Shown: piece after piece, positions 44,918 to 55,879 of the stretch | Numbering within the stretch: the stretch's first letter is position 1 | Layout of the letters: the number at the start of each line of letters is the position of its first letter | Assembly (NCBI GenBank): GCA_026122225.1 | Contig: JANEZZ010001477.1 | Coordinates: 930,001 to 994,000 of the forward strand | DNA from: Heloderma charlesbogerti | Taxonomy: Eukaryota > Chordata > Lepidosauria > Squamata > Helodermatidae | Direction of reading: 5' to 3' | DNA length: 64,000 nt | Made by a program: the position numbers and the translations under genes | The notes under the pieces: model-generated | Seen by the model: the letters and a program-made list of their open reading frames with translations, nothing else | What the model was told of the DNA's origin: nothing | Databases searched by the model: none

Positions 44918-47900
44918 GTACTGTTGGCTTTGTGTTTGTTTATCAGGAACTCGTGTGTGTGCGCACATGCGCATGAATTTTCTCTTGATCTAAGATGCTT
45001 AGAAAATGCTGATTTCCTATGTGGCTGCTCCAGTGATCTGAATGGGATTTACAGCACAGTTTTCAATACGTTCATCTAGTTTCTAAGAATGCAGGATCAC
45101 TGCGGGAGGAGAGATTAAAGTCCTTCCCCTGACCCCCTGATTCCAATCAAAATTGCTGCTAGCCACGGTAAGGGCAGAATTAGATCTTCCCCAGATTGAA
45201 AGGTTGGCCGTGCTGTTTTGCCTGAAAATCATTTTCTGACAGGTTTCAGTCCTGGGGTGCCTTCACACAAAGTTTTTTTTTTGCGCAATTGTCATTCTTT
45301 GGTAATGTTTTTTCCCACGCACCTTACACGATGTCATTGCCCTGCAGTTGTTGTCCTGCCTCTTCCCTCCTGTTTCCCCATGTTATTTCTTAATGGGGAA
45401 AATGCAGTATTTTTTTCAGGTAGTGCTATCAAACCACCACATCCTGCCTGTGTACTTCTTCAGTGTCGCAATGACATGCTTTTCTGTGGGCAGTTGTTGG
45501 GGGCACGGTTATCGTGACAACACCTGTGGCAACAATGGGGTCAGAGTGTCACCCGGCTGTGCCTGTGCCCTTTTGCCTCTTTACTACTCTGCTATTGGTT
45601 GCCTGCAGAGCACAATGTGGTGGGAGTCTGTAAGCCTGTGTACAGGTAAGCCAAGTAGAGCTGCTTTGCTGCCTCTCCTCCATTTCTTCTTTTTGCCTGC
45701 TCCCACCACCACCCCAGCAGCACTTTACAATGGAATCAGAGAATACTCTGCTCTGCAAGTGCTGCCTGGAAAACTTTTAACCTTTTCTATTCAATCCCCA
45801 TGTACCACAAATGAGAGAAGTAATCCCTTTCCATTCAAGCCCCTTTTCCAGTGTATACACAAACAAGAAAAGTGTTACTGCTCGCTTTTACAACGACAGT
45901 ACTGACTTGTGCACATGGGGGGTGTGGCGGACTTCTGAAGTTGTGAAGTCCCACACAGAAATGAGAGAAATGTAACTGCTAACTGCTTGCTTTGTGGGGG
46001 GGGGGGAGCTACCCCAGAGGGAGTGGACAGTGGGGGTGTTCAATTCTGCTGACATCTGAAAGCATCCTGCCAGGGTCCACCCACCAGTGTAAATGGCAGG
46101 TAGCAGTTAAAGAAAAAACAGCCGTATAAAGAGCCCATTTAAATCCTGAAAAGAATCTAAAAGAAGAAGATGCAGTAAGCTGCAGGATAAAAGCTTCTGC
46201 GCAAAGGAGCCCTTGGTGTCTGAAGCTTGTGGTGAGATGGGGGAGGGCTCTTGGTGGCAGAAGCTCTGTGAGATGGCTTTAAATTTGGGCTTTTCTGTAC
46301 CTTATTTACTAAGCTTGGACTATGAGAAGGCTAAAGGAGCCTTGTTGTAATACTTGAAAGATGTCTCATTTCAGATTTATTGTGCAGACATTCTTCTTTG
46401 TAAATCAAATCCCTTATACCCCTAGTATTACTTGTTCAGGTACTGCTTTAGTTTGAGCATCTAGTGAAGAGGGAATTAAGGGTTGCTCTCACACAAGCCT
46501 GGCTAAATCTCCTGCACGTTGGCAGATTATACTGGGCATCTGGAGAACAGCCCAACGAATATTGGGAATCTGCCCATATAACATACTAGTGGTAGAGGAG
46601 TTTGACCATTTGCTATTGGAGTGTAAAATGTTTACTGTGTTAAGAGGCCAGTGTATACAGCCACTATTGGCAAGGAAAACAAAGAAAACCAGCCACAAGA
46701 AACTGCTATATTTGTTATATGACCAGGACAGATATACCACATTTTGCATTGCAAAGTTTATTATTTGGGCTGTGAAGGCACCCTCCGACCTGCTCCAGAG
46801 GTTGATTTGGAAGCTCCAAATCAGCCCCAACCCACCTCAGGCTGATCCGGAGCTGGGCTGACCTGCTTCAACCTCCATATCCAAAGCGAGATCTGGGCAG
46901 CTGAAGTGCCCCCCCCCCAGCTGCGAGAGCCCCATACTCCTCCTTACCTGGACCCATGGGGAGCGCCTGCAGCTGCCATCTCGAAGGGAGTTGCCGTTTT
47001 CTTTTAAAATGGCAACTCTTCTTCTTCTGGTAAGTAAATGGAGTGTAGATTGCGCAGTAAAGGGGCCATCTATGTAATATTACAGGTGTAAATGCCATTT
47101 ACGCCTGTAATATCGCATAGATGGCCCTTTTATGGCTGCAATCTACACACCATTTACTTACCGAAAGAAGAAGAGTCATCATGGCGACTCCCTCTCACAG
47201 GTCTAGTTAAGGAACAGCGGGCTTGCGTGGCTGGGCAGGTGGCTGCCCAGATTGGGCTGAAGCGGCCCAAAGTGCTTCAGGAGTGGTCCAACCTGCTTCT
47301 GGCTGCTTCAGGCTGCTCCCAACCCACTCCAGAACTGGACCGCCTTGGCCCGAATCACCCCAATCCGCTTTGGGAGTTGGGCCAAAGCGGTGCACAGCCC
47401 TATTTATTATACTTGTCTTGAAAGCGCATCCAAAAGTAACTAGGTCAAACACTTGACCTATATTATTTATATTGTTTCTGTACTGGGACCCTTTCCCTCT
47501 GTACTCTACTGTCTAGGTATAATCAGATTGTTTTTGTTGCAATATCTTTATTGTAATATTTTAAAATTGATTTTCCCATATGGAATTTAAGAGATTGACT
47601 GTTGTTTCATTTTGGAATTGTATGATGGCTGATTTCTAGTACAATAAACCATCTTCCTTCCTTCTCCCAATCAAGACTGCTGTTACCCAGCTGCTATTAG
47701 CCACGAAGGAACAGCGATTCCAGTCAAAATCTCTTGGGACAAGGTTAAAGCCTCCCCCCCGCCTTTAGTGATTCCAATCAGGATCACTGTATCCCCACTG
47801 CTCACAGTGATTTGATGGCTGATCAGCTGAATGGCAGGGAAAATGGGCAGGGCACCTCAGGGCTGGCACATGCCATCCATACTTCATGTTCATTGCAGGA

Positions 47901-48248
47901 AATATGATTATACAAGCAACAAACATAATTATTGAGTAGTGTGGAGCTGAGTTTAGTACAAGAAAAGACACAGTCTAGCTTACCCTTAAGAACATTGTCT
48001 ACCACTGGGTGATTGAGAAAAAGATGCATTAATTGAAGGAGTCACTGGAGAAATTGGGACTTCAGGTTCTCAATTAGATGGAAAGGGAAGATCTAAAATC
48101 ATAACTGCAGAAATATTTAAAAGAGGCTAAGCTTGTGTGCTAAAATATCCTGTATAAACAGCAAAGGTAACCCAATCTAGCTGAAAAATTTCTCCTGGCC
48201 ATCAACTGTGCAGGTAATAATAACGTGAATGTTCTCATCTTATTCTAG
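44918..48248 (+). other. intron w19-w20
   Basis: It is dominated by a hAT-like element at 46765-47402. A fragment of family A (GCAGGATAAAAGCTTCTGCG ... GGAGCCC) lies at about 46140-46215. The stretch at 45.2-46.1 kb is unassigned. Confidence 0.55.
46765..47402 (+). mobile_element. hAT-like non-autonomous element with giant internal hairpin
   Basis: It is flanked by an exact 8-bp duplication TTTATTAT (46757-46764 and 47403-47410), the target length of hAT transposons. Ends are TTGGGCTGTG and CACAGCCCTA. The centre at about 47012-47175 forms a long imperfect hairpin: CTTCTTCTTCTGGTAAGTAA pairs with TTACTTACCGAAAGAAGAAG, and CTGTAATATT with TATTACAG, turning at about 47093. Flanking halves repeat CAACCTGCTTC-like words in both orientations. 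No transposase is encoded. Confidence 0.85.
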
Positions 48249-48360
48249 GGCCCACTTCCTCCAGGGTTCTTTCATGACTGAGCAACTCAAGAGATATGTC
48301 GGCCAGGAACTATCCACTCTCAACCTGCAGACCAGGTGGAGGATAAGCAACAGCAGTGGG
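48249..48360 (+). CDS. STAB1: STAB1 exon w20: third FAS1 domain
   Basis: One base completes an Arg codon with w19, then 37 codons. The acceptor is CTTATTCTAG, the donor GTAAGG. It encodes RAHFLQGSFMTEQLKRYVG, the His-helix of FAS1, then LNLQTRWRISNSSG with an NSS sequon. Confidence 0.95.
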
Positions 48361-48604
48361 GTAAGGACTTTTAAACTAATAATAATAACAACTAATAAAC
48401 AACTTTTTTTTTTTAATTTCAATAGAGCATCACCACCAAAATGGCTCTCCATTTTTTACATTAAAGTTATATGATAAAATAACTTTAATATAATTACATG
48501 CCACTTTTGAACTAAAAAAATGGTAGTAGAAAAGAGACAATACAACAAAGGTGTATTACATGCAAATAACTCTGATATGTGAAATGCTTTTCTCTAATTT
48601 AGAT

Positions 48605-48739
48605 CAGAGGTGGGAAACTTGTGCCCCTCCAGATGTTTTGTCCTACAACTCCTGTCATCCCTCACCATTGCAATGCTGGCTAGTTGTAATGGGAGTTGTA
48701 AGCCAAAACACCTGGACAGTCACAAGTTGCTCACCCCTG
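48605..48739 (+). mobile_element. hAT-like MITE with exact 8-bp target duplication
   Basis: The element begins CAGAGGTGGGAAACTTGTG and ends CACAAGTTGCTCACCCCTG, terminal inverted repeats of about 19 bp. The exact duplication ATTTAGAT lies at 48597-48604 and 48740-48747. The core has ACAACTCC and inverse GGAGTTGT words. It is the best-preserved copy of this family in the window. Confidence 0.9.
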
Positions 48740-49004
48740 ATTTAGATGGTCGAAGCCATGAAATTCATCATTATTTGGATCCCTCCTCCCTTCCAGTGGC
48801 ACAGCTCAGTGCAGATTGCACAAATGTGATGGTTGCAAATACATGCCAAACAGAATCACGGTGCAATAGGAACACTGTTGGTCTGATTCCATCCTTTGTT
48901 CATGCTCTTGAACAAGCAGAATGCCAGTTGTCAGGGTTTGATACAGTCACCTGGGACTCTGTGGAAATTTCCCCCACCCCGACAGTGAGGTCTGTGGGCA
49001 AGAG

Positions 49005-49138
49005 CTGAGGTGAGCAACCTGGTGCCCTCCGGATGTTTTGGACTACAACTCCCATAAGCCCAAGTCAGCATGGGATCAGGGATTCTGGGAGTTGTAGTCC
49101 AAAACATCTGGAGAGCACTAGGTTGTCTACCCCTGACC
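49005..49138 (+). mobile_element. hAT-like MITE, same family
   Basis: GATGTTTTGGACTACAACTC and its inverse GAGTTGTAGTCCAAAACATC are perfect complements; the ends are GAGGTGAGCAACCTGG and CTAGGTTGTCTACCCCTG. The element is a hairpin of about 134 bp. Confidence 0.85.
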
Positions 49139-49481
49139 TAGAGCCCGCTGCTAAAGTTTGGGCATACTGACATATTTCCGCTCTGTGACTTGGGCTACTG
49201 GTAAAAAGAATAGGTGAACTTCAACTTTGCTACCAGAACTGGAAGATCAGCTGGAAAAATGGGTTCTCTGTATTTCTACAAGGGCACTAGGAAGCCCCAC
49301 TGTAACTGGATCAAATATTCCAGTTGGCTAGAGAAAAAACTGCCCTGGCTTTGAATAGACATTTGATTAATAGAGCTAAGACAGTTCTAAGTTATATGAT
49401 GTCATTTGAGAACATGTGTCTGCTGGAACATTTTTGTGTACATACAAATGATTATCATGTTTCATTCTTTTTGCTTTTCAG

Positions 49482-49559
49482 ACTCTGACCATTCAGAATG
49501 CAAGCATTATATTGGGTGACATCCCTGCTATTAACAGCACTATTTATATTATCAATAAG
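49482..49559 (+). CDS. STAB1: STAB1 exon w21: end of third FAS1 domain
   Basis: Phase 0, 26 codons, acceptor TTTTTGCTTTTCAG, donor GTACAT. It encodes TLTIQNASIILGDIPAINS and then TIYIINK; the position of the usual NGVIH motif reads NSTIYII, a degenerate H2. NAS and NST sequons are present. Confidence 0.93.
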
Positions 49560-49792
49560 GTACATTCAAGAGATTGCCCTGGATTTTTGTTATTCTGTTC
49601 TGGTTAAGATGATTTGTAAGGTTCTAAAAGAGACCTTGATATTGAGCTACAGAGAAGAGTCCATTTCTTGGTTCCCAAAGACCATTCTCTCCTTTCAGTC
49701 TTAACTAAACCCCAGTGCTTAACTAAACCATTTCCAGTGATAGAAAACAGGGTAGCAGCCTGACCTCATTTCCCCGTTTTTCCTGAATTCAG

Positions 49793-49894
49793 GTTCTGCT
49801 ACCAACATCAGGTGGCATCCCGCCAAGTGTTCCAGGTCTGCTACAGCAACTTAATGCGACACCCTCCTTCAGTAGGTTCAAAGAGCTGCTAGAG
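49793..49894 (+). CDS. STAB1: STAB1 exon w22: linker and start of fourth FAS1 domain
   Basis: Phase 0, 34 codons, acceptor TTTTTCCTGAATTCAG, donor GTAAGC. The peptide VLLPTSGGIPPSV then GLLQQLNATPSFSRFKELLE opens the fourth FAS1 domain. The intron before it is only 233 bp, the shortest in the window. NAT sequon. Confidence 0.95.
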
Positions 49895-50393
49895 GTAAGC
49901 ACCTCAGCTGAATAGCATTTAAATGTTGCTTTTCCTAATTTGAACCCACTAACTATTGTGCAGGTCTGCTTGGATGAAGGAAACTTCTTTTACCCTTGTA
50001 TAGAAGTTTAACAAATGACAAAGACTGACTTTTGGAAGGAAAGAAAAAGGAAATTGTGATAGAGTGTTCAGACAGACCCTAGGAAGTGATAGCTGCAATC
50101 CACTCATAATCCTGTCACTTGTAATCTTAGAGAAATAATTTCCCTCATCAACTGCAAAATATTTATGACTTCTCATTCATGGGAACTATGAAACATTGCT
50201 GTGAATTACAAGACTATTGCTGTGAGAGTTATAGATGCCTCTTACAGATGCCTTCCAGCCTGAATCAGTCTCCCTTGAAACTCTCTAAACGTTTCTGGTG
50301 TGTGTGTCTTTCTTTGTCTTCTTCCTGAGTTTTCTTCTGCTATTGTGGTCAGTAAAAATTTCCTTGCTTATTGTGTTTTCCTGAAACTTTCAG

Positions 50394-50501
50394 CAATACC
50401 AGTTGATTGCAGCGATTGAATCATCAAAAAAATATACTATTTTTGTCCCAGGAAATAGTTCAATTGAGAAATATTGCCAAGCATCTAATATTACACAACT
50501 G
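50394..50501 (+). CDS. STAB1: STAB1 exon w23: fourth FAS1 domain, H1 region
   Basis: Phase 0, 36 codons, acceptor TTTTCCTGAAACTTTCAG, donor GTAAGT. It contains KKYTIFVPGNSSIEKYC, a FAS1 H1 motif, then QASNITQL. NSS and NIT are glycosylation sequons. Confidence 0.95.
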
Positions 50502-50948
50502 GTAAGTTCTTTGCCCTTTAAAAAATATGTGTACTTAGTCTGCTATATGTATTTACCTGGTAATAAACTTCATTGAACTTATTCTTGAGTAAACATTTAT
50601 AGGATTGCACTGTTGGCCTATCAGAGATTAGTGGATAAAGTAGCAGTTACAGGAATTCTGGGGGAAAGCAACCATGTTGTACTTGAGTTCATGGTTCTAA
50701 AGGAAGCAAAAGCCGACAGTAGCCAAACCCGTACCCTAGATTTTAGGAAAGCTGATTTTAATAAACTCAGTACAATGATAAGTAAGGTCCCATGGCAAGC
50801 AACTCTAATGAGAAAAGGAGTCCAAGATGAGTGGGAGTTTCTAAAAAAGGAAATTCTGAAGGCACAATTACAAACAATTCCAATAAGAAAAAAGGGTGGA
50901 AGGCAACAGAAGAAGCCAATGTGGCTTCACAACAAGTTTAGAGAGGAC

Positions 50949-51664
50949 GGAAAGTTACTTACCTTTTCGCAGGTGTGATTCGCGGTGTGGGGGGAGGCGC
51001 TCCATCTCTCCCCCCGGAATTCTCCCTGGCCAGAGCTTCCAGCCAGAGCTGTTCACAGCTAGAGTTCCGGCCACGGCCAGGCTGCTGTGGATGCAAATGG
51101 CAGCTGCCATTTGTGTCCTGCCAGGCTGCCGTGATAGGCTATGTAAGTATTTACGTAGCCTATCACGGCAAAGAGCAGGAACGCAAACGGCGTCCGCTAC
51201 GCCGTTTGCGCCACTGCTCTTTTCGTGATAGGTTATGTAAGTATTTATTTAAGTATTTACGTAGCCTATCACGGTAAAGGCAGCCAAGTGGCCGCCATTT
51301 GTGTGGCTGCCTTTACCATGATAGGCTACGTAAATACTTACGTAGCCTATCATGGAAAGAGCAGCGGCGCAAACGGCGTAGCGGCCACCATTTGTGTCCC
51401 TGCTCTTTGCTGTGATAGGCTACGTCAATACCTAATGTAGCCTATCACGGCAGCCTGGCAGGACGAAAATGGCGGCCACAGCAGCTGGCTGAAAGACCAG
51501 CTGCTGCCACTGGAGCAGCCACCACCACCCCAGGTAAGTTTTTTTCTGGGGGGATTCCGCAGGGTGGCGGGGGGTGGGAGGCCGTTCCGCCACGGGTTTC
51601 AGGGGGCTGAATGCCAGTGCATTCAGCCTCACTGAAATCCGTGGCAGAATTTTCCGCCATCCCT
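50949..51664 (+). mobile_element. fold-back DNA element carrying nested palindromes, inserted in CR1
   Basis: CR1 sequence resumes exactly after the insert: AGAGGAC stands at 50942-50948 and again at 51666-51672, a 7-8 bp target duplication. The right end ...CGCCATCCCTA matches the terminal CATCCCTA of the 5107-5566 element; the left end appears to have lost its first bases. The interior (51111-51468) is a palindrome of palindromes, listed separately. There is no transposase frame. Confidence 0.8.
51111..51468 (+). repeat. symmetric array of four hairpins (palindrome of palindromes)
   Basis: Four copies of a GTGATAGGCTACGTAAATAC-type hairpin lie at 51131-51166, 51225-51272, 51316-51355 and 51412-51448; the third is an 18-bp perfect arm with a 4-base loop. 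The three spacers are themselves inverted repeats: AAAGAGCAG...CTGCTCTTT (first and third) and TAAAGGCAGCCA...TGGCTGCCTTTA (second). The outer arms TCCTGCCAGGCTGCC and GGCAGCCTGGCAGGA close the structure, so the array is symmetric about position 51290. Confidence 0.92.
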
Positions 51665-54425
51665 AAGAGGACCTGAAAACAAAAAAGGACACATATAGGA
51701 AGTGGAAAGAAGGCCAAGCAACAAAGGAAAAGTACAGGCAGGTAGCACAGAATTGCAGGGATGGCGTCAGGAAGACTAAAGCTGAGAACGAGCTGAGGTT
51801 AGTGAGAGATGCTAAAAGCAACAGAAAGGCTTTCTTCAGCTACGTGCATAGTAAAAGACAGAGGAAAGAAATGGTGGTTCAGCTATTAAATCAGGATGGC
51901 AAAATGATAACAGATGACAAAGAAAAGGCAGAGGTGCTCAATTACTACTTTGGCTCAGTCTTCTCCCAAAAGAGGGTCTATGACCCCCCCTGGCAAAGGC
52001 GAAGTGCAGGCTGAAGGGGCAGGATTGCAGCTTGAGATCGACAGGCATATGGTCAAGGAACACCTAATTCATTTGAATGAGTTCAAATCTCCAGGGCCAG
52101 ATGAACTGCATCCTAGAGTAATAAAGGAACTGGCAGAAGAACTCTCAGAACCATTGTCTATTCTCTTTGAGCTAATGCTGTCCCTATCTTCAAAAAGGGT
52201 AAAAAGGAACCTGGGAACTACAGACCAGTCAGTCTGACATCAATCCCTGGGGAAATTCAGGAGCAGATGATAAAGCAATCCATCTGTAAGCACCTTGAAA
52301 ACAATGCAGTGATTACTCGAAGCCAACATGGATTTGTCAAGAACAAATCCTGTCAGACGAATCTGATCTCATTTTTTGATCAAGTAACCTCCCTTGTGGA
52401 CTGTGGGAATGCTGTGGACATAACATACCTTGACTTCAGCATAGCTTTCAACAAAGTGCCCCATGATATCCTGATGAGCAAACTAGCTCAAAGTGGGCTA
52501 AATGAAACAATGATCAGGTGGATCCACAGTCAGCTACAGAATCAGACTGAAAGAGTGCTTATCAATGGGATCTTCTCAAACTGGGGAGAGGTGGTGAGCG
52601 GGGTACCACAGGGCTCAGTCCTGGGCCCAGTGCTCTTCAACATTTTTATTAATGACTTGGGGGAGGAGGAGGTGCAGGGAATGCTGATCACATTTGCAGA
52701 TGACACAAAATTGGGTGGGATAGCTAACACTTTGGAAGACAGAAACAAAATTCAAAGTGATCTTGATAGACTGGAGCGCTGGGCAGAAAACAGCAGAATG
52801 AAATTTAATAGGGATAAATGCCACATTCTGCACCTAGCAAAAATAAACCAAATGCACAGTTACAAGATGGGGGATACGTGGTTCAACAACACTACAAGCG
52901 AGAAGGATCTTAGAATTGTTGTCGATCACAAGCTGAATATGAGCCAACAATGTGATGTGGCTGCAAAAAAGGCAAATGCTCTTTTGGGCTGCATTAATAG
53001 AAGCATAGCTTCCAAATCCCGGGAAGTACTAGTTCCCCTCTACTCAGCACTGGTTAGGCCTCATCCGGAGTACTGTGTCCAGTTCTGGGCACCACACTTT
53101 AAGAAGGATGCAGACAAGCTGGAGAGGGTTCAGAGGAGGGCAACAAAGATGATCAGGGGACTGGAAACAAAGCCCTGTGAAGAGAGACTGAAAGAACTGG
53201 GCATGTTTAGCATTGAGAAGAGAAGACTGGGGGGAGATATGATAGCGCTCTTCATGTATTTGAAAGGTTGTCACAGAGAGGAAGGCCAGAATCTCTTCTC
53301 GATCATCCCAGAGTGCAGGACACAGAATCATGTAACTTCCTCAAGTTACAGGAAGCCAGATTCCGGCTGAACATCAGGAAAAATTTCCTGACTGTTAGAG
53401 CAATATGACAATGGAACCAATGACCTAGGGAGGTGGTGGGCTCTCCCACACTGGAGGCATTCAAGAGGAGGCTGGACAGCCATCTGTCAGGGATGCTCTG
53501 ACTTGGATTCCTGCATTGAGCAGGGGGTTGGACTCGATGGCCTTGTAGGCCCCTTCCAACCCTACTATTCTATGGTTCTATGATTCTTCATGGGCAAGGC
53601 AACTTTGTTGAATCAGATTTTGGATTCAATCTTCTGAAGTCACATTGTGCTTCACACACTGCAAAATTCCTATATGGAAGGCATGCTCCATCAAATGAAT
53701 TTTGAACAGGAATTTTCTACTGCATGTGTGTATGATAGGCAGCTATAGTTCACTGTGGCTTCCCAGATCAGGTGTGCAATGAAAAATGCACATGTGAAAT
53801 CATCAGATGTGAAAGTCTAGAGGTTAGCATAGATCTGTCTTCTTTTCAGAAACATTGTAACTTGTGAGGCAGTTCTAACTCAGCCTGGCATGCAATATGG
53901 CTATAGGTAACTGCACAATTTCCAGAACAAATGCTTGGAATGCTTTCAAGATATTTTAACAATGGCATATATTAATATCTCACTTTCACTAATCAGGTAG
54001 TTTGAGGAAGACTCTAGTATTATCTTTCAGCATGGTATGAAAATCAGTATGAACTTGAGTTCAAATCCCTCCTCCATGAATTCACAGAGTGGATTTGGCA
54101 ATGTGCTGTATTTCTGGCCATGTTCCACAACCTGTCAAATGGAAATAATTACTTTTTTGATCTTGGGAGTGATTTTGCTGCAACTACGACTCCTTCTACA
54201 TTTGGGTTTTTATCAAATTAAAATGAATAAAGATGCACTTATAAAAGATCTGGTTGAACAACGCAAAACAACATTAGTTGCTGCATTAGTTAAATGCAGT
54301 GAAATGTAGGTCTCATTGTCAAACAAAATTACTGCTTACCATTATAGTGTCTGCTTCTTATGTTTCCATATCATTTTTCATAAAAATTACTGAATATTTT
54401 GTATCCGGTGGGCCTTGGTTTCTAG

Positions 54426-54557
54426 GATAAGGACACTGTACAGTACCACATCATACTTGGAGACAAATTGTTACAGAAAGACCTGAGGAATGGAGATCAC
54501 AAAAGCACAATGTTAGGATTCTCCTATTGGCTGATGCTTTATAAGAACACCAATCAG
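54426..54557 (+). CDS. STAB1: STAB1 exon w24: fourth FAS1 domain, middle
   Basis: Phase 0, 44 codons, acceptor GGTTTCTAG, donor GTGAGG. It encodes DKDTVQYHIILGDKLLQKDL with the conserved YH, then GFSYWLMLYKNTNQ. An NQT sequon spans the junction with w25. Confidence 0.95.
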
Positions 54558-54859
54558 GTGAGGCTGAGTTTCAAATTAGGCTTCAATCCTGCAGTGTGTT
54601 AGAGAAGCCTTGTTAAACAAGGATCAGGTTGCCTTATTGACAGCCTGCATTGAGGGCATATGGGATGCTGAATTGCCATGTTGGCTCTGGAAAGGTTTTC
54701 TTTCCATGCTAAAGTTTTATAATGCTGGCAGGATAACATGAGAATGTCCTCTTTCTAAGTCCTATCTGTCCAGTGCTGATATAAGAATTAATGTTGGAAT
54801 CATTGTGCTTTTCTGGTGCTTACCTAGATCTTGCCTCTTACCATTCCTTCTTGTTGCAG

Positions 54860-54988
54860 ACTTATGTGAACAAAGTCCTTTTGGATGGCCCATTTGTTGA
54901 AACAAGAAATGGAATTTTGATTGGGGTTTCTCAAGTTCTGCAAATTCAGAAAAATCGTTGTAATGCCAATACCACAACAATAGAAAAG
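54860..54988 (+). CDS. STAB1: STAB1 exon w25: end of fourth FAS1 domain
   Basis: Phase 0, 43 codons, acceptor TTCCTTCTTGTTGCAG, donor GTAAAG. The peptide VNKVLLDGPFVETRNGILIG holds a degenerate H2 motif, then GVSQVLQIQKNRCNANTTT. Confidence 0.95.
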
Positions 54989-55440
54989 GTAAAGTGTTAG
55001 AGAGTTTTCATTTCTTCTTTGCTTACTCTAGAATTAATTAGATGTGGCTAAAGTTTAGTTTAGGCCCCTGAAAATATTGGTTGTTTGAGCCAGTGGTTGA
55101 CAATTGTCTGTTTCGATTCAACTGTGATAGACTGTAACTTTCAAGCCTTAATATACTTAAGCTTGCATATGTAGGTGTCCTCTATTGAGCTTGTATAGTC
55201 ATTCCACAGTACTGATGCTGTGGCATGACCATGCCAACCCTTCCCAAACAGTGCTAGTGCTGTCCACCCTTTGTATTGATAAGTGATGTTTGCAGTCACT
55301 GAAGGAATTCATGGGGGAGGAGGGGAATTGATGCCCTTATCAGACCTTTTTGATGTCTCCAGTGTGCCCCTTAGTGCCCATTTCACATTCACACTACACA
55401 CACATTAGTGAACCAGGACCACGAACCAGATGCCCTACAG

Positions 55441-55563
55441 CAGGGGTGGACAACTTGTGACCCTCCAGATGTGTTCGCCTACAAACTCCCAGCATAGCCA
55501 GTGGTGAAGGATCATGGGAGTTAGGCCAAAGCATCTGGAGAGCTACAAGGTTGCCCAGCCCTG
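55441..55563 (+). mobile_element. hAT-like MITE, CAGGGGTGG family
   Basis: The ends CAGGGGTGGACAACTTGTG and CAAGGTTGCCCAGCCCTG with core CCTCCAGATGTGTTCG and AAGCATCTGGAG match 48605-48739. The flanks CCCTACAG and GCCTAAGT agree at 5 of 8, so the target duplication is decayed. Confidence 0.75.
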
Positions 55564-55734
55564 GCCTAAGTCTACTCCCCATTTCCTATAAATTGGAAGG
55601 CAGGTATCAGGTGCTGAAGGGAATGGTATACAATAGAGTGCACTGAAGTGGTGGTGGTGGTGAATTCAGTGGAATGGATATTTTTCAGTGAAAAGGTAAT
55701 ATGCGTAGCCCCTCAGTGTGATGCTGATAAAGAA

Positions 55735-55870
55735 TATATTTATTTGTTACATTTATATCCTGCCTTTTCCTCCAAGGAGCCCAAGATGGTAACATGATCT
55801 TCCTTCTCTCCATTTTATCCTTCACAACAAACCTGTGAAGTAGGTTAGGCTGTGAGTTCTTGAGTCACCC
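55735..55870 (+). repeat. interspersed repeat with TTTATTTGTTACATTTATATCCTGCC start
   Basis: The segment runs TTTATATCCTGCCTTTTCC, AAGGAGCCCAAGATGG and CAAACCTGTGAAGTAGGTTA. It recalls a widespread squamate repeat with an L2-like tail on its left. The next SINE follows directly. Confidence 0.55.
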
Positions 55871-55879
55871 AGTGAGCTT

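Larger units (their letters stand above)
48361..49481 (+). other. intron w20-w21 with two MITEs
   Basis: It contains two copies of the CAGGGGTGGG...CCCACCCCTG hAT-like family (48605-48739 and 49005-49138). The remaining sequence shows no feature. Confidence 0.6.
50610..53590 (+). mobile_element. CR1 LINE (RT part), interrupted by a fold-back element
   Basis: The reading frames encode: a pre-RT region (50613-50948); its continuation after the insert (51673-52237); and the reverse transcriptase (52267-53370) with YLDFSIAFNKVPHDILMSKL, GVPQGSVLGPVLFNIFINDL, FADDTKLGG and the C-terminal ERVQRRATKMIRGLE. The 3' end has the CR1 signature CTCGATGGCCTTGTAGG then CAACCCTACTATTCTATGGTT and ATGATTCT. 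The 5' end is truncated, with no endonuclease domain seen. Frameshifts and the 716-bp insert make it non-functional. Confidence 0.93.
50502..54425 (+). other. intron w23-w24
   Basis: It is dominated by the CR1 LINE at about 50610-53590 and the fold-back element inside it. From 53.6 to 54.4 kb no feature is recognised. Confidence 0.65.

Noticed and set aside
45348..45905. 185-codon plus-strand frame
   Set aside because: Low-complexity Ser/Pro/Leu/Phe-rich reading of intron sequence with no family resemblance; it does not connect in phase to STAB1 exons.
47092..47456. Frames of 77-109 codons in both strands around 47.2 kb
   Set aside because: They lie inside the hAT-like non-autonomous element, whose repeated GC-rich words create open frames by chance.
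51131..51448. CRISPR-like array (repeats with regular spacing)
   Set aside because: The units are few and palindromic, the spacers are palindromic too and not unique, and the locus is in a vertebrate intron within a mobile element.
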